Below, in pieces: positions 37,012 to 45,004 of a stretch of DNA of 64,000 nucleotides. The notes beneath the pieces are model-generated. The model did not search any database, was not told the DNA's origin, and saw only the letters and a list, made by a program, of their open reading frames with translations. The stretch covers positions 48,220 to 112,219 of the forward strand of contig NZ_CAJXKH010000003.1 in the NCBI RefSeq assembly GCF_913055755.1, in the 5' to 3' direction. This DNA is from an uncultured Microbulbifer sp. GTDB lineage: Bacteria; Pseudomonadota; Gammaproteobacteria; Pseudomonadales; Cellvibrionaceae. Every line of letters starts with the position of its first letter. Position 1 is the stretch's first letter. Made by a program: the position numbers and the translations under genes.

Positions 37012-38028
37012 TCAGGCAATCAATTGGGTATAGACCTGCCAGGTTGCCCGGGCCATGGAGTCCAGAGTCAGTTCGTCGCTGGCCCGTTGATACAACGGCG
37101 CGAAGTCGCGTTCCATTTGTTGCCGGTTGTCCAGAATCCAGGCAATTTTCTGCGCGAGACCCTGCGCTGTGGGATCTTCCAGGATGTACCTTTGCGGCAG
37201 GTATTCGACGGCGTTGCCGGCGGGTGTCGACAGTACCGGACGCCGGTGCAGCAATGACTCGATCATTGTGTAGGGCGCGCCTTCACCCAGGGCGGGAATG
37301 ACCACAAGATCCGCAGCCTGCAGAAATTCTGCCAGTGCGTTAGTGGCGGAAAAGAAAGACACCCGCTGCGATATGCCAAGGGTCTGCGCCTGCTTCTGCA
37401 GGGTATTCTTTTCCGGACCGTCTCCGAGTATCACCAGCTGTACCCGCGGCAAATCTGCCAGGGCGGCCAGCAGGCAATCCACTCCGCGCCCCTTGATCAG
37501 GCGCCCGGTGACCAGTAGTACCGGCTGATTTTCCGCGCTCCCGTCAACCACCGTTGAACTGGCGGCAGCTGCTCGCAGCTCGACGCCATTCGGGATGATG
37601 TTCCAGTTCAGTTTGGAATTGGCAACGGTACCTTCACTGATGGCGATGCGGGCATCGAAATTACTGGCGAGTTTGTCCCGGGGATGGCGCACGTTGTGAC
37701 GGGTGATGACCTGAAGTGATTCCGTGTAGGGTTTGACCGCAGCGAGTAACTGTGCGGACTTGCTGCCGTGACCGTGTGTTATCTGGTACTCGCCTTTGCG
37801 AATATAGTTGGCGAGCCGCCATACCAGGTTGGGGTGATGGCGACTGCGGTCGGTATTCAGTGGTATGAACTGGACCTTTTCATCCAGGGTCTGCAGGTAG
37901 CGCGGATGCGCGATCACGGATACCTGGGCATCGGTATTGTGTGCCTGCCAGCGGGACAGGTCGGCAACGTGCTTTTCCAGTCCGCCGTGTTCCCGGCTGG
38001 CGATAAGGTGGCAGATATTACTGATCAT
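37012..38028 (-). CDS. GT4-family glycosyltransferase, LPS-core-like
   Basis: A 338-residue GT-B glycosyltransferase. It opens with NICHLIASREHGGLEKHVADL, where the glycine-rich loop is the acceptor-side signature. The donor half has IIPNGVELR near 144, VTGRLIKGRGVDCLLAAL near 174 with the conserved Arg/Lys, and EGAPYTMIESLLHRRPVL near 252. It heads a two-gene unit with the ELM1-like gene. The short length and lack of membrane anchor match LPS core transferases such as WaaG-type enzymes. Confidence 0.87.
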   Translation of the reverse strand: MISNICHLIASREHGGLEKHVADLSRWQAHNTDAQVSVIAHPRYLQTLDEKVQFIPLNTDRSRHHPNLVWRLANYIRKGEYQITHGHGSKSAQLLAAVKPYTESLQVITRHNVRHPRDKLASNFDARIAISEGTVANSKLNWNIIPNGVELRAAAASSTVVDGSAENQPVLLVTGRLIKGRGVDCLLAALADLPRVQLVILGDGPEKNTLQKQAQTLGISQRVSFFSATNALAEFLQAADLVVIPALGEGAPYTMIESLLHRRPVLSTPAGNAVEYLPQRYILEDPTAQGLAQKIAWILDNRQQMERDFAPLYQRASDELTLDSMARATWQVYTQLIA

Positions 38029-38260
38029 TCGGCTGCACGTCCGCGATTGTGGCGCCGCCGGTTATTCTGTGGTCCACCGCCAGTTGGTGGGCATTTATGG
38101 GAGCGGGATAAGTTGCAGCGCGTTACTTGGTGATCGCAGGTGCGACCGGGATTGAACGTATTGTTGCGGCAGAATGTGACGAAAGGTTTATTGAATTGTG
38201 ACTGTTTGATTGCAGCGGCTTGATATTAGTGCGCGATAACAACACTGGATGCCAATGCAA

Positions 38261-38845
38261 TCAGAAGGCGATGTGCCAGTTAAACGACGCAAAATCAAAT
38301 CCCGGATTGGGAGTATTGGTATAGCCGTTGGAAAAATGGCTGTAACGCAGTGACAGGGTTTGCCCGTTCTGCAGGGTATAGCCGCCGGCAAAGTGCAGGG
38401 AAAAATTGAGGTTGGTGGAGAGCTCGATGGGGCCAAAGCTGCGCTCGGTGAGGTAGGCTGCACCCACGCCCACCTCGCCAAACCAGCGGATTGCCTGGGG
38501 GCGCGGATACCAGCGCAATACCGGTTTCAGTTCCCAGATATGCTGGGTCTGGTCGCGGCCGCGGTAATCGTTCTGCATAAACGAGTAGCTGCCCTGCGCC
38601 CACCACTGAATCCGGTGACGGCCCGGGTAATCGTAAAACTGATAGGCATAGTTGGCCCCCAGCATACCGGCACCGGCAATGGATTTCTGCTGGATCAGTG
38701 CATCGCCCAGCCCTTTGCCGGCGCTGAATATCCACTCCTGATCGCCTTTTTCCGCCTGCGCGGGCAGCGCATACAGTGCGCCCAGTGCGGCAATAAAAAT
38801 GGCTTTCAATACTACAGGGGTGAATGCGGAGCCGGGTACACGCAT
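38261..38845 (-). CDS. pagL: PagL-type lipid A 3-O-deacylase
   Basis: A 194-residue outer membrane beta-barrel hydrolase that removes the 3-O acyl chain of lipid A. A signal peptide ends at AQA (about 31). The active-site signature RYSHFSNGYTNTPNPGFDF supplies His 170 and Ser 172. In P. aeruginosa PagL the catalytic acid is a Glu twelve residues after the Ser; here that position is Asp 184. The C-terminus ends WHIAF, a barrel-type aromatic. It is monocistronic and near the LPS glycosyltransferases, in keeping with lipid A remodelling. Confidence 0.85.
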   Translation of the reverse strand: MRVPGSAFTPVVLKAIFIAALGALYALPAQAEKGDQEWIFSAGKGLGDALIQQKSIAGAGMLGANYAYQFYDYPGRHRIQWWAQGSYSFMQNDYRGRDQTQHIWELKPVLRWYPRPQAIRWFGEVGVGAAYLTERSFGPIELSTNLNFSLHFAGGYTLQNGQTLSLRYSHFSNGYTNTPNPGFDFASFNWHIAF

Positions 38846-39013
38846 GAATGAATTCGCCGGTTATTGAATTTAGAGGCTGTCTGCATTGTGCAGATTAAGG
38901 TTAGCCGGAAACCGTTGAAGCGCAAACCTGTGCGCGGCAAGCAGATAGCACCGCGGGCGCGACATTGCGCGCCCGTGGTGGTTGAAATGTTGGAAGTGAC
39001 GCAGGGGCGCGCG

Positions 39014-40165
39014 CTAGCGCCACTGCCGTTTCAGTTGCCTCAGTGCATCGGAATGTAGCTGCCGCGCGCGCTCCTGGCTGAGCCCCAGCTGTTCGCCGAT
39101 GACGCGGAAAGAGCAGTCGCGATCGGATATCAGGCCGTACCGCAGGCTCAGTACCGTACGCTGCCGCGGTGGCAGCTTGGCCACGGCTTCCCGCAACCGC
39201 TCCGCCAACTCCTGGTTTGACACCAGTTCATCGGTGTTGAACAGGTCGCTCGCCGGGGCATAGTCCAGGCGCGTGCTGCTCTGGTCATCCGATATGGGGT
39301 CGTCCAGGGAACCGGTTGGGCCGGGCAATTTCAGCAGACTCTGCACCCGCTCCAGATCGAGACCGGTTTTGCGCGCGATGTTATCGTCCGATGCGGGCAA
39401 TCCCTCCGCGCGCACCTGGCTGATGGCCCGGTAAATATTGCGCAGGTCATCCTGCACGTTGGCGGGTTGCCTTACCAGGTCGTCATTGCGCCGCAGGGTG
39501 AGTTGGATTTCCTGTTGGATCCACCAGTAGGCATAGGTGGAGAAGCGGTAACCCATCTGTGGCTTGAAACGCTCGATGGCCTTCATCAATCCCACGTTGC
39601 CCTCCTGGATCAGGTCGATAAAGGGCACCGATGGATTGCGAAAGCGCTTGGCGATAGCGATCACCAGTCGCAGGTTGCACTGGATCAGCTTTTTGCGCTG
39701 CGCCTTGAACCGCTTCATCAGGCTTTGCAGGGAACTGCGGTCCCGGCGGGAGATGTTTTCTCCCGCCAGCAGCTCTTCCGCCTTGGCAATGATCAGGCCG
39801 TGATCATAGGCGCCGGTGCTGCCGCGCTGCTCGACGCCCTCACTGCGCAGGTCGACGAGGGTGACCCCGCGCTTCTGCAGCAGGGCGATGATTTTGTCTT
39901 CCAGTTCCCGCAGCATGCAGGTCGTCGCGTGCTCATCCTCCGGTGTGAGCAGATCGAGACGGTACAGGTGTTTGAGATAGTTCTGCATCGGGGTGCCGAC
40001 ACTTTCTCCCAGGGATTCCTCGTCAGAGGACGGGCTGTCCTCGCGAGCATCCGATGCGGACATCGCCGTATCCGGATCATCCCGGGCGTAGTCTTCCCCG
40101 GAGAGGTTGGTGCTATTTTCCTTCAGCCATTCATCATCCCTTGTGTGAATATTGACTCGGGACAA
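39014..40165 (-). CDS. Sigma-70 family RNA polymerase sigma factor with atypical region 2.4
   Basis: A 383-residue alternative sigma factor of the RpoD/RpoS-like group. It has an acidic N-terminus, region 1.2 (NYLKHLYRLDLLTPEDE), an insertion of about 70 residues, region 2.1-2.3 (NLRLVIAIAKRF, DLIQEGNVGLMKAIERF, YRFSTYAYWWIQQEI), region 3 and region 4 (LPPRQRTVLSLRYGL; IGEQLGLSQERARQLHSDAL). Region 2.4 reads QLTLRRNDDLVRQP instead of the usual N-Q-T-R-T-I-R-L-P type. The start is uncertain: TTG at 40165 has AAGG upstream and yields an acidic start; ATG at 40243 would add a basic tail, ATG at 40066 would shorten it. No RpoS-specific context is seen. Confidence 0.85.
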   Translation of the reverse strand: MSRVNIHTRDDEWLKENSTNLSGEDYARDDPDTAMSASDAREDSPSSDEESLGESVGTPMQNYLKHLYRLDLLTPEDEHATTCMLRELEDKIIALLQKRGVTLVDLRSEGVEQRGSTGAYDHGLIIAKAEELLAGENISRRDRSSLQSLMKRFKAQRKKLIQCNLRLVIAIAKRFRNPSVPFIDLIQEGNVGLMKAIERFKPQMGYRFSTYAYWWIQQEIQLTLRRNDDLVRQPANVQDDLRNIYRAISQVRAEGLPASDDNIARKTGLDLERVQSLLKLPGPTGSLDDPISDDQSSTRLDYAPASDLFNTDELVSNQELAERLREAVAKLPPRQRTVLSLRYGLISDRDCSFRVIGEQLGLSQERARQLHSDALRQLKRQWR

Positions 40166-40453
40166 GATTCTGGACCTTATGCTGAGGCTGAACGGTGCAG
40201 CAATCCTGCGCCATTCAGCATGCCGTAAAACCACCGGCGTCATCCCTGCGCAGGATTACCGCATGGCGCGAGAATCGCCATACGGACACACTGAATATAG
40301 ACGAGGGTTGAATACTGCGCCGTACGAAATGGGACTGCGGGGTTTTACTGGGAGAAATTGCGGCGATTTCCGCCGAATGGTCCGGGTGACAACGCTGTAC
40401 AGCCGCACCCCCGCCGGGAAAAGTGGGGGTAGGCGGGGCGGGGCAGGGCAAAA

Positions 40454-40909
40454 TTACTGGACGCGCTTGACCTTGACGGAGCGACCGCCGGTGACCTTGC
40501 GCATGAAAAAGGCGCCGAGGACGCCGCGCTCCAGTTCTATCTGCTCCCCGCCTTTCCAGATGACCCGGCTGCTGCCGGTCTGGCGCCAGACCTGGCCGTT
40601 GTCCAACGCAAAAGTGTACTTGCCATAGGCTCCTTTGGTGACTTCGGTAATGGTGGCGGTGATGGAATCTGGCGCCTCTTCGATGACTTTTTGGGCTTCC
40701 TGGCCGAACTGCTTTTCCGCGTGCTGCTGAAGGCCGGCAGCCAGCTTGTCAAAGCACTGCAGCCGTTTGCGGTCGTCGCTGAACTGGGCGCAGGTTTTGA
40801 GCTCTTCCCGAAGCGTCTGTGCGGACAGGGGGGCGGCGCCAAGCAGGCTGGCGACGCACACCAGGGCAGGCAGGGAAACGTTCACTCGTGGCCGCAAGAA
40901 CAGCTTCAT
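40454..40909 (-). CDS. Conserved hypothetical secreted protein
   Basis: A 151-residue protein with a signal peptide ending at LSA (about 30). Mature features: a two-cysteine segment LKTCAQFSDDRKRLQCFDKLA resembling the N-terminal motif of VasI/TagO-like periplasmic proteins, and a C-terminal beta-rich part with LDNGQVWRQT near 102 followed by GAFFMRKV near 132. The two cysteines probably form a disulfide. No type VI secretion genes are nearby, so a link to that system is not supported. The start at 40909 has GGAG eight bases upstream. Confidence 0.75.
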   Translation of the reverse strand: MKLFLRPRVNVSLPALVCVASLLGAAPLSAQTLREELKTCAQFSDDRKRLQCFDKLAAGLQQHAEKQFGQEAQKVIEEAPDSITATITEVTKGAYGKYTFALDNGQVWRQTGSSRVIWKGGEQIELERGVLGAFFMRKVTGGRSVKVKRVQ

Positions 40910-41072
40910 GGGGAAACTCCAAGGTTGTCTTTTGCCGGATTTTGCCCGACTGCGCGGGCGCGAACAAATCAATTTGTGTTGCCGGTCACATTACTCAGGT
41001 GGGCACCGTGGAAGAATTGACGGGCTTTTAGCTTTAAAAACAACCATAACATCACACAGTCAGGGGTTGGCT

Positions 41073-41438
41073 ATGAAAAAAATCATTATTCCCGCAATCG
41101 TCATTGCAGCAATTGGTGGCTATTTCTACTACACCAACATGGAGCCGGCGGCACCGGAAAGTGCCATTGCCAGTGAAGTGGATGCTGCGGTAGCCGAGGC
41201 GGAAGTTGCAGGGGCCGAGGCTGCGAGCGCGGCAGAGGATATGATGGCTGCTGCCGATGGCGACGTTTTTGCTGACGTTCCCGAGGCCATGGAAGACGCG
41301 GCGGAGTCTGCGGAAGACACTGTAGAGGCCGCAGCTGACGAAGCCGGGGACATGGTGGAAGAGGCGGCTGACGCAGCGGAAGATGCCATGGATGAAGTGG
41401 TGGAAGCCGCGGAAGAGATCGATCACGCGGAAGAGTAA
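41073..41438 (+). CDS. Membrane-anchored Ala/Glu/Asp-rich acidic protein
   Basis: A 121-residue protein of unknown function. Residues 4-20 form one membrane segment or uncleaved signal (IIIPAIVIAAIGGYFYY). Everything after about residue 25 is low complexity, almost only Ala, Glu, Asp and Val, in quasi-repeats such as EAADAAEDAMDEV, with virtually no basic residues. It should form a long acidic amphipathic helix or disordered tail in the periplasm. The start at 41073 follows AGGGG. It is single-gene with its own terminator. Base composition follows the repeats rather than suggesting transfer. Confidence 0.75.
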   Translation: MKKIIIPAIVIAAIGGYFYYTNMEPAAPESAIASEVDAAVAEAEVAGAEAASAAEDMMAAADGDVFADVPEAMEDAAESAEDTVEAAADEAGDMVEEAADAAEDAMDEVVEAAEEIDHAEE

Positions 41439-41453
41439 GCGCGATCCCGCGAC

Positions 41454-41488
41454 AAAAAAATACCCGGGTCCTCCCCGGGTATTTTTTT
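41454..41488. terminator. Bidirectional terminator
   Basis: AAAAAAATACCCGGG pairs with CCCGGGTATTTTTTT over a short loop, placed between the convergent acidic-protein gene and murQ. Confidence 0.9.
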
Positions 41489-41511
41489 GTCTGTCACTTT
41501 GTTACCGGCTG

Positions 41512-42444
41512 TTACCGAGTCCCCGTCTTGCCGGTTTCCTGCAGCGCCCGCCGCAGGAAACCGCCCGCATCTGCCAGTGCTGTTTCCGCGTCATCGCGTT
41601 CGAGTCCACTGAGAATGACCATGATGGCCAGCTTGGCATTCTGATCGCACTGATCGAGCACTTTGTCCGCCTCTGCAAAAGTGACCCCGGTGGCCTCCAT
41701 CACGATCCGCCGGGTGCGGTCCACCAGTTTGTTGTTGGTGGCCTTCACATCCACCATCAGGTTGTGGAAACTCTTGCCCAGGCGAATCATGCTGGCGGTG
41801 GTGATCATGTTGAGCACCAGTTTCTGCGCGGTACCCGCTTTCATCCGGGTCGAGCCGGTGAGGATTTCCGGACCCACTTCCGGCAAGATCGCGATATCCG
41901 CCTCGTCGGCAATTGCCGCGGTGCGATTGCAGGCCAGCGCAACGGCGGTACAGCCGAGACTGCGGGCGTAGCGCAGGCCGCCGACCACATAGGGCGTGCG
42001 GCCACTGGCGGCGATACCAACCACCACGTCACGGCTGCTGAGATCGATATTCTTCAGGTCCGCCATGCCCAGCCCGGGATCGTCTTCCGCGCCTTCCTGG
42101 GCCCGGTGCACGGCGGCTTCGCCACCGGCAATCAGCGGGATCACCATACCTTCCGGAACTCCGTAAGTCGGCGGGCACTCCACCGCATCCAGCAGGCCGA
42201 TACGCCCGCTGGTACCGGCGCCCATATAGATCAGTCGACCACCGTCGCGAAACGCCTGCACCACTGCATCTACCGCTTTGGCAACATCCGGCAAAACCTG
42301 CTGTACGGCAGTGGGTACCTGGGCATCTGCGTGGTTGATCTTTTCCAGTATCGCGGCCACCGGCAGCAGGTCGATGTCCTCGCTGTCGGGATTGCGCGAT
42401 TCGCTGGTCAGCGATCCGAGTTCTTCCGGGTGTGACTGTTTCAT
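41512..42444 (-). CDS. murQ: N-acetylmuramic acid 6-phosphate etherase
   Basis: A 310-residue SIS-domain lyase that splits D-lactate from MurNAc-6-phosphate to give GlcNAc-6-phosphate in cell-wall recycling. Signature segments: [27 protein letters not shown] (about 68-94), [14 protein letters not shown] near 129, [22 protein letters not shown] near 193 and a C-terminal UBA-like helical part. Length fits E. coli MurQ (298). The usual partners murP or anmK are not adjacent. MupP, which acts on the same substrate, is encoded 1 kb upstream. Confidence 0.95.
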   Translation of the reverse strand: MKQSHPEELGSLTSESRNPDSEDIDLLPVAAILEKINHADAQVPTAVQQVLPDVAKAVDAVVQAFRDGGRLIYMGAGTSGRIGLLDAVECPPTYGVPEGMVIPLIAGGEAAVHRAQEGAEDDPGLGMADLKNIDLSSRDVVVGIAASGRTPYVVGGLRYARSLGCTAVALACNRTAAIADEADIAILPEVGPEILTGSTRMKAGTAQKLVLNMITTASMIRLGKSFHNLMVDVKATNNKLVDRTRRIVMEATGVTFAEADKVLDQCDQNAKLAIMVILSGLERDDAETALADAGGFLRRALQETGKTGTR

Positions 42445-42629
42445 ATCCCCTTCGCTGGCGGGCGGATTGTCCTGTGGCCGAGACCATTCGGGAGAAATCC
42501 GATAAATCTGAATCAGGTTACGCTGCCGGTAAAAAATATGTCGGCGGTAGTGGAATTCTATAGCAGCCTGGGATTTTTGCAGATCGCCGACAACCCGCCG
42601 TGGCGGGTTGGGCCATCAGGGTGGGGAGT

Positions 42630-43385
42630 TCAACTCTGGGCGTTGAATTGCTTGCCGTTCACACCGATGCTGTCTTCACCCATCAGGTAGAGATAGGTGG
42701 GCATGATCTCTTCAGGGATGGTGACGGTTTTCGGGTCTTCGGCGGGGTAGGCGGCCGCGCGCATATTGGTGCGGGTGGCGCCGGGATTGATGCTGTTGAC
42801 GCGGATATTGGATACCCCTTCCACTTCGTCCGCCAGCACCTGCATCAGACCTTCGGTGGCGAACTTGGACACAGAGTAGGCGCCCCAGTAGGCGCGGCCT
42901 TTGAGGCCGACACCGGAGCCGGTAAAGATCACCGAGCCGGCGGAAGACTGTTCCAGCAGGGGCAGCATGGCGCGGGTGAGGCCGAAAGCGGCGTTCACAT
43001 TCACCTGCATCACCTGTTGCCAGGTGGCGTAGTGATAGTTGGCGATGGGGGTGCGCTGGCCCAGCAGGCTGGCGTTGTGCAGCAGTCCGTCAAGGCGGCC
43101 GAATTCCTGGTCCACACCTTCCGCGAGAAATTCCAGTTCTTCCCATTTCACCCCGGACAGGTCCACTGGCAGTATCGCCGGCTTGGCACAGCCGGCGGCT
43201 TCAATTTCGTCGTATACCGCCTCCAGTTTCGGCACCGTACGCCCCAGCAGGATGACGGTGGCTCCGTGAGCGGCATAGGTTTTGGCGGCGACGCGACCGA
43301 TGCCGTCGCCGGCGCCGGTCACGAGGATGACTTTGTCCTTCAGCAGGTCGGGACGGGGACTGTAATTGGTTACGGTTTCTGACAT
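42630..43385 (-). CDS. yciK: YciK-type short-chain dehydrogenase
   Basis: A 251-residue classical SDR. NAD(P) motif TGAGDGIGR near 23-31, NNAG equivalent LLHNASLLG near 100, catalytic Ser (FTGSGVGLKG) and YSVSK near 165. Substrate is unknown. It follows mupP on the same strand with 36 bases between, the same order (ubiG, mupP, yciK) as in Pseudomonas, so they likely share a transcript. Its C-terminus IGVNGKQFNAQS is family-like. Confidence 0.9.
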   Translation of the reverse strand: MSETVTNYSPRPDLLKDKVILVTGAGDGIGRVAAKTYAAHGATVILLGRTVPKLEAVYDEIEAAGCAKPAILPVDLSGVKWEELEFLAEGVDQEFGRLDGLLHNASLLGQRTPIANYHYATWQQVMQVNVNAAFGLTRAMLPLLEQSSAGSVIFTGSGVGLKGRAYWGAYSVSKFATEGLMQVLADEVEGVSNIRVNSINPGATRTNMRAAAYPAEDPKTVTIPEEIMPTYLYLMGEDSIGVNGKQFNAQS

Positions 43386-43421
43386 GGGGATCCGTGATTT
43401 CAGAATGCTTCAGTGCGTGGT

Positions 43422-44087
43422 TCAGATCTTCAGGTAGTGCTGTTGCAGCAGCGGCCAGATTTCGGCGGCATTGTGTACCAGGTGGTCTGCGTTCCAGTTT
43501 TCCGGGTCGTCTTCGCAATCGATATAGCCGTAGCTACAGGCAATGGTGGGCATACCCGCGGCGCGCCCGGCCATGATGTCGCGCTCGTGATCGCCCACGT
43601 AAATGGCCTCGGTGGGCAGGCAGCCAATACGGCTGCAGGCGAGCAGTACCGGTTCCGGGTCCGGTTTGCGCTTGGCGACGTCGTCGGGGCAGATAATGGC
43701 GCCGGGCGTGGGCAGGTGCGCGAAGGCGCGCAGCAGGGGGATGGTATAGGCCGCGGGCTTGTTGGTTACCACGCCCCAGGCAATCTGGTTTTCCGCCAGC
43801 TGGTTCAGCAGCAGTTCGATCCCCGGAAATGGCTCGGTGTGGCTGGCGAGGTGGGCCAGGTAGAGATCCAGCAGGCGCTGGCGGTAGTCGTCGAATCCCG
43901 CTTCCCCTTCGTCGACGCCAAACCCCAGGCGCACCATGGCGCGGGCACCATTGGAGACCACTTCGCGAATGGTGGCGTCGGCCAGAGGTGGCAGTTGTTC
44001 CTGTTCGCGCAGTTTGTTCAGCACCACGACGAAGTCGGGTGCGGTGTCGAACAGGGTGCCATCCAGGTCAAATAATACAGCTTTCAT
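43422..44087 (-). CDS. mupP: MupP/Gph-type HAD phosphatase
   Basis: A 221-residue HAD-superfamily phosphatase. Motif I FDLDGTLFDTAPD at 6-18, motif II VVTNKP near 108, motif III Lys in DVAKRKPDPEP near 145 and motif IV YVGDHERDIMAGRAAG near 168. Phosphoglycolate phosphatase (Gph) has the same motifs, but the gene order with ubiG and yciK is that of Pseudomonas mupP, which dephosphorylates MurNAc-6-phosphate in the AmgK-MurU peptidoglycan recycling route. Assignment rests on synteny. Confidence 0.85.
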   Translation of the reverse strand: MKAVLFDLDGTLFDTAPDFVVVLNKLREQEQLPPLADATIREVVSNGARAMVRLGFGVDEGEAGFDDYRQRLLDLYLAHLASHTEPFPGIELLLNQLAENQIAWGVVTNKPAAYTIPLLRAFAHLPTPGAIICPDDVAKRKPDPEPVLLACSRIGCLPTEAIYVGDHERDIMAGRAAGMPTIACSYGYIDCEDDPENWNADHLVHNAAEIWPLLQQHYLKI

Positions 44088-44104
44088 GTGGGGTACTTCT
44101 GGGG

Positions 44105-44809
44105 TTATTCGGCCGGTCGCACGGTGTGCATCAGGTAGTTGACGTCTACATCCCGCGGGTCGAGTTTGTAACTGCGGGTGAGGGGATTGTAGGTCATGCC
44201 GGTGATATTCCGGGTTTCGAGGGCCGCTTCGCGGGCCCAGCGGCCGAGTTCGGACGGGCGAATGAATTTGCCGTATTCGTGGGTGCCTTTGGGCAACATG
44301 CGCAGTACATATTCTGCGCCGACTACGGCAAATAGCCAGCCTTTGGGGGTGCGGTTGATGGTGGAGAAGAAGATGTGGCCGCCGGGTTTGACGAGTTTGG
44401 CGCAGGCGCGGATGACGGAGGCGGGATCGGGCACGTGCTCGAGCATTTCGAGGCAGGTGACGATGTCGTAGCTTTCCGGTTCTGCGGCTGCGAGTTCTTC
44501 GACGGCGATGCGGCGGTAGTCGATGCTGACGCCGCTCTCTAATGCGTGCAGTTTGGCGACATTCAGCGGGGCTTCGCCGAGGTCGATGCCGGTGACGTCG
44601 GCGCCGCGTTGGGCCATGGCTTCGGCGAGGATGCCGCCGCCGCAGCCGACGTCGAGGAGTTTTTTGCCGGCGACGGGGGCGCGTTCGTCGATGTAGTTGG
44701 CGCGCAGGGGGTTGATCTCGTGCAGGGGTTTGAATTCACCCTGCTGGTCCCACCAGCGGCTGGCCAGTTGTTCGAATTTGGCGATTTCCGCCGGGTCTAC
44801 GTTGGTCAT
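44105..44809 (-). CDS. ubiG: Ubiquinone biosynthesis O-methyltransferase UbiG
   Basis: A 234-residue SAM-dependent methyltransferase performing both O-methylations of the ubiquinone ring. The N-terminus with [20 protein letters not shown] is diagnostic. Motif I is [13 protein letters not shown] near 51, motif [12 protein letters not shown] near 73, motif [13 protein letters not shown] near 119, then [12 protein letters not shown]. The start at 44809 has AAGG eight bases upstream. The open frame continues upstream into palindromic repeat copy C, which would give a spurious 55-residue extension. mupP follows after 17 bases. Confidence 0.95.
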   Translation of the reverse strand: MTNVDPAEIAKFEQLASRWWDQQGEFKPLHEINPLRANYIDERAPVAGKKLLDVGCGGGILAEAMAQRGADVTGIDLGEAPLNVAKLHALESGVSIDYRRIAVEELAAAEPESYDIVTCLEMLEHVPDPASVIRACAKLVKPGGHIFFSTINRTPKGWLFAVVGAEYVLRMLPKGTHEYGKFIRPSELGRWAREAALETRNITGMTYNPLTRSYKLDPRDVDVNYLMHTVRPAE

Positions 44810-44850
44810 TTTGGCCTTGATCTCTTTGGGTGGTCCGTTTTTCCCACCTT

Positions 44851-44972
44851 GAGTGGCGTTGACGCTCCCGGGAACCGTTTCCGGGACACGCCGTAAACCC
44901 ATCCGTGGGGGCTCTGCACAGACATCCATGTCTGTGAAGGTCCCGGAAACGGTTCCCGGGATCGCCACCTTC
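44851..44972 (+). repeat. Palindromic repeat element, copy C
   Basis: A 22-bp perfect inverted repeat (44866-44887 with 44940-44961) flanks the conserved core. The inner hairpin reads ACAGAC-ATCCAT-GTCTGT: two base pairs differ from copies A and B and both partners changed. It lies 33 bases after the mtaD-like stop, between that gene and ubiG. Confidence 0.9.
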
Positions 44973-45004
44973 AATTCTTGGTAACAGACTTCGTTAGCAG
45001 TAAG

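Noticed and set aside
38954..38975. Terminator after the sigma factor gene
   Set aside because: The CGGGCGCG/CGCGCCCG stem is real, but no T-run follows on the minus strand, so it was not called.
40454..40909. Type VI secretion component (VasI/TagO-like)
   Set aside because: Only a short cysteine motif is similar and no other type VI gene is nearby.
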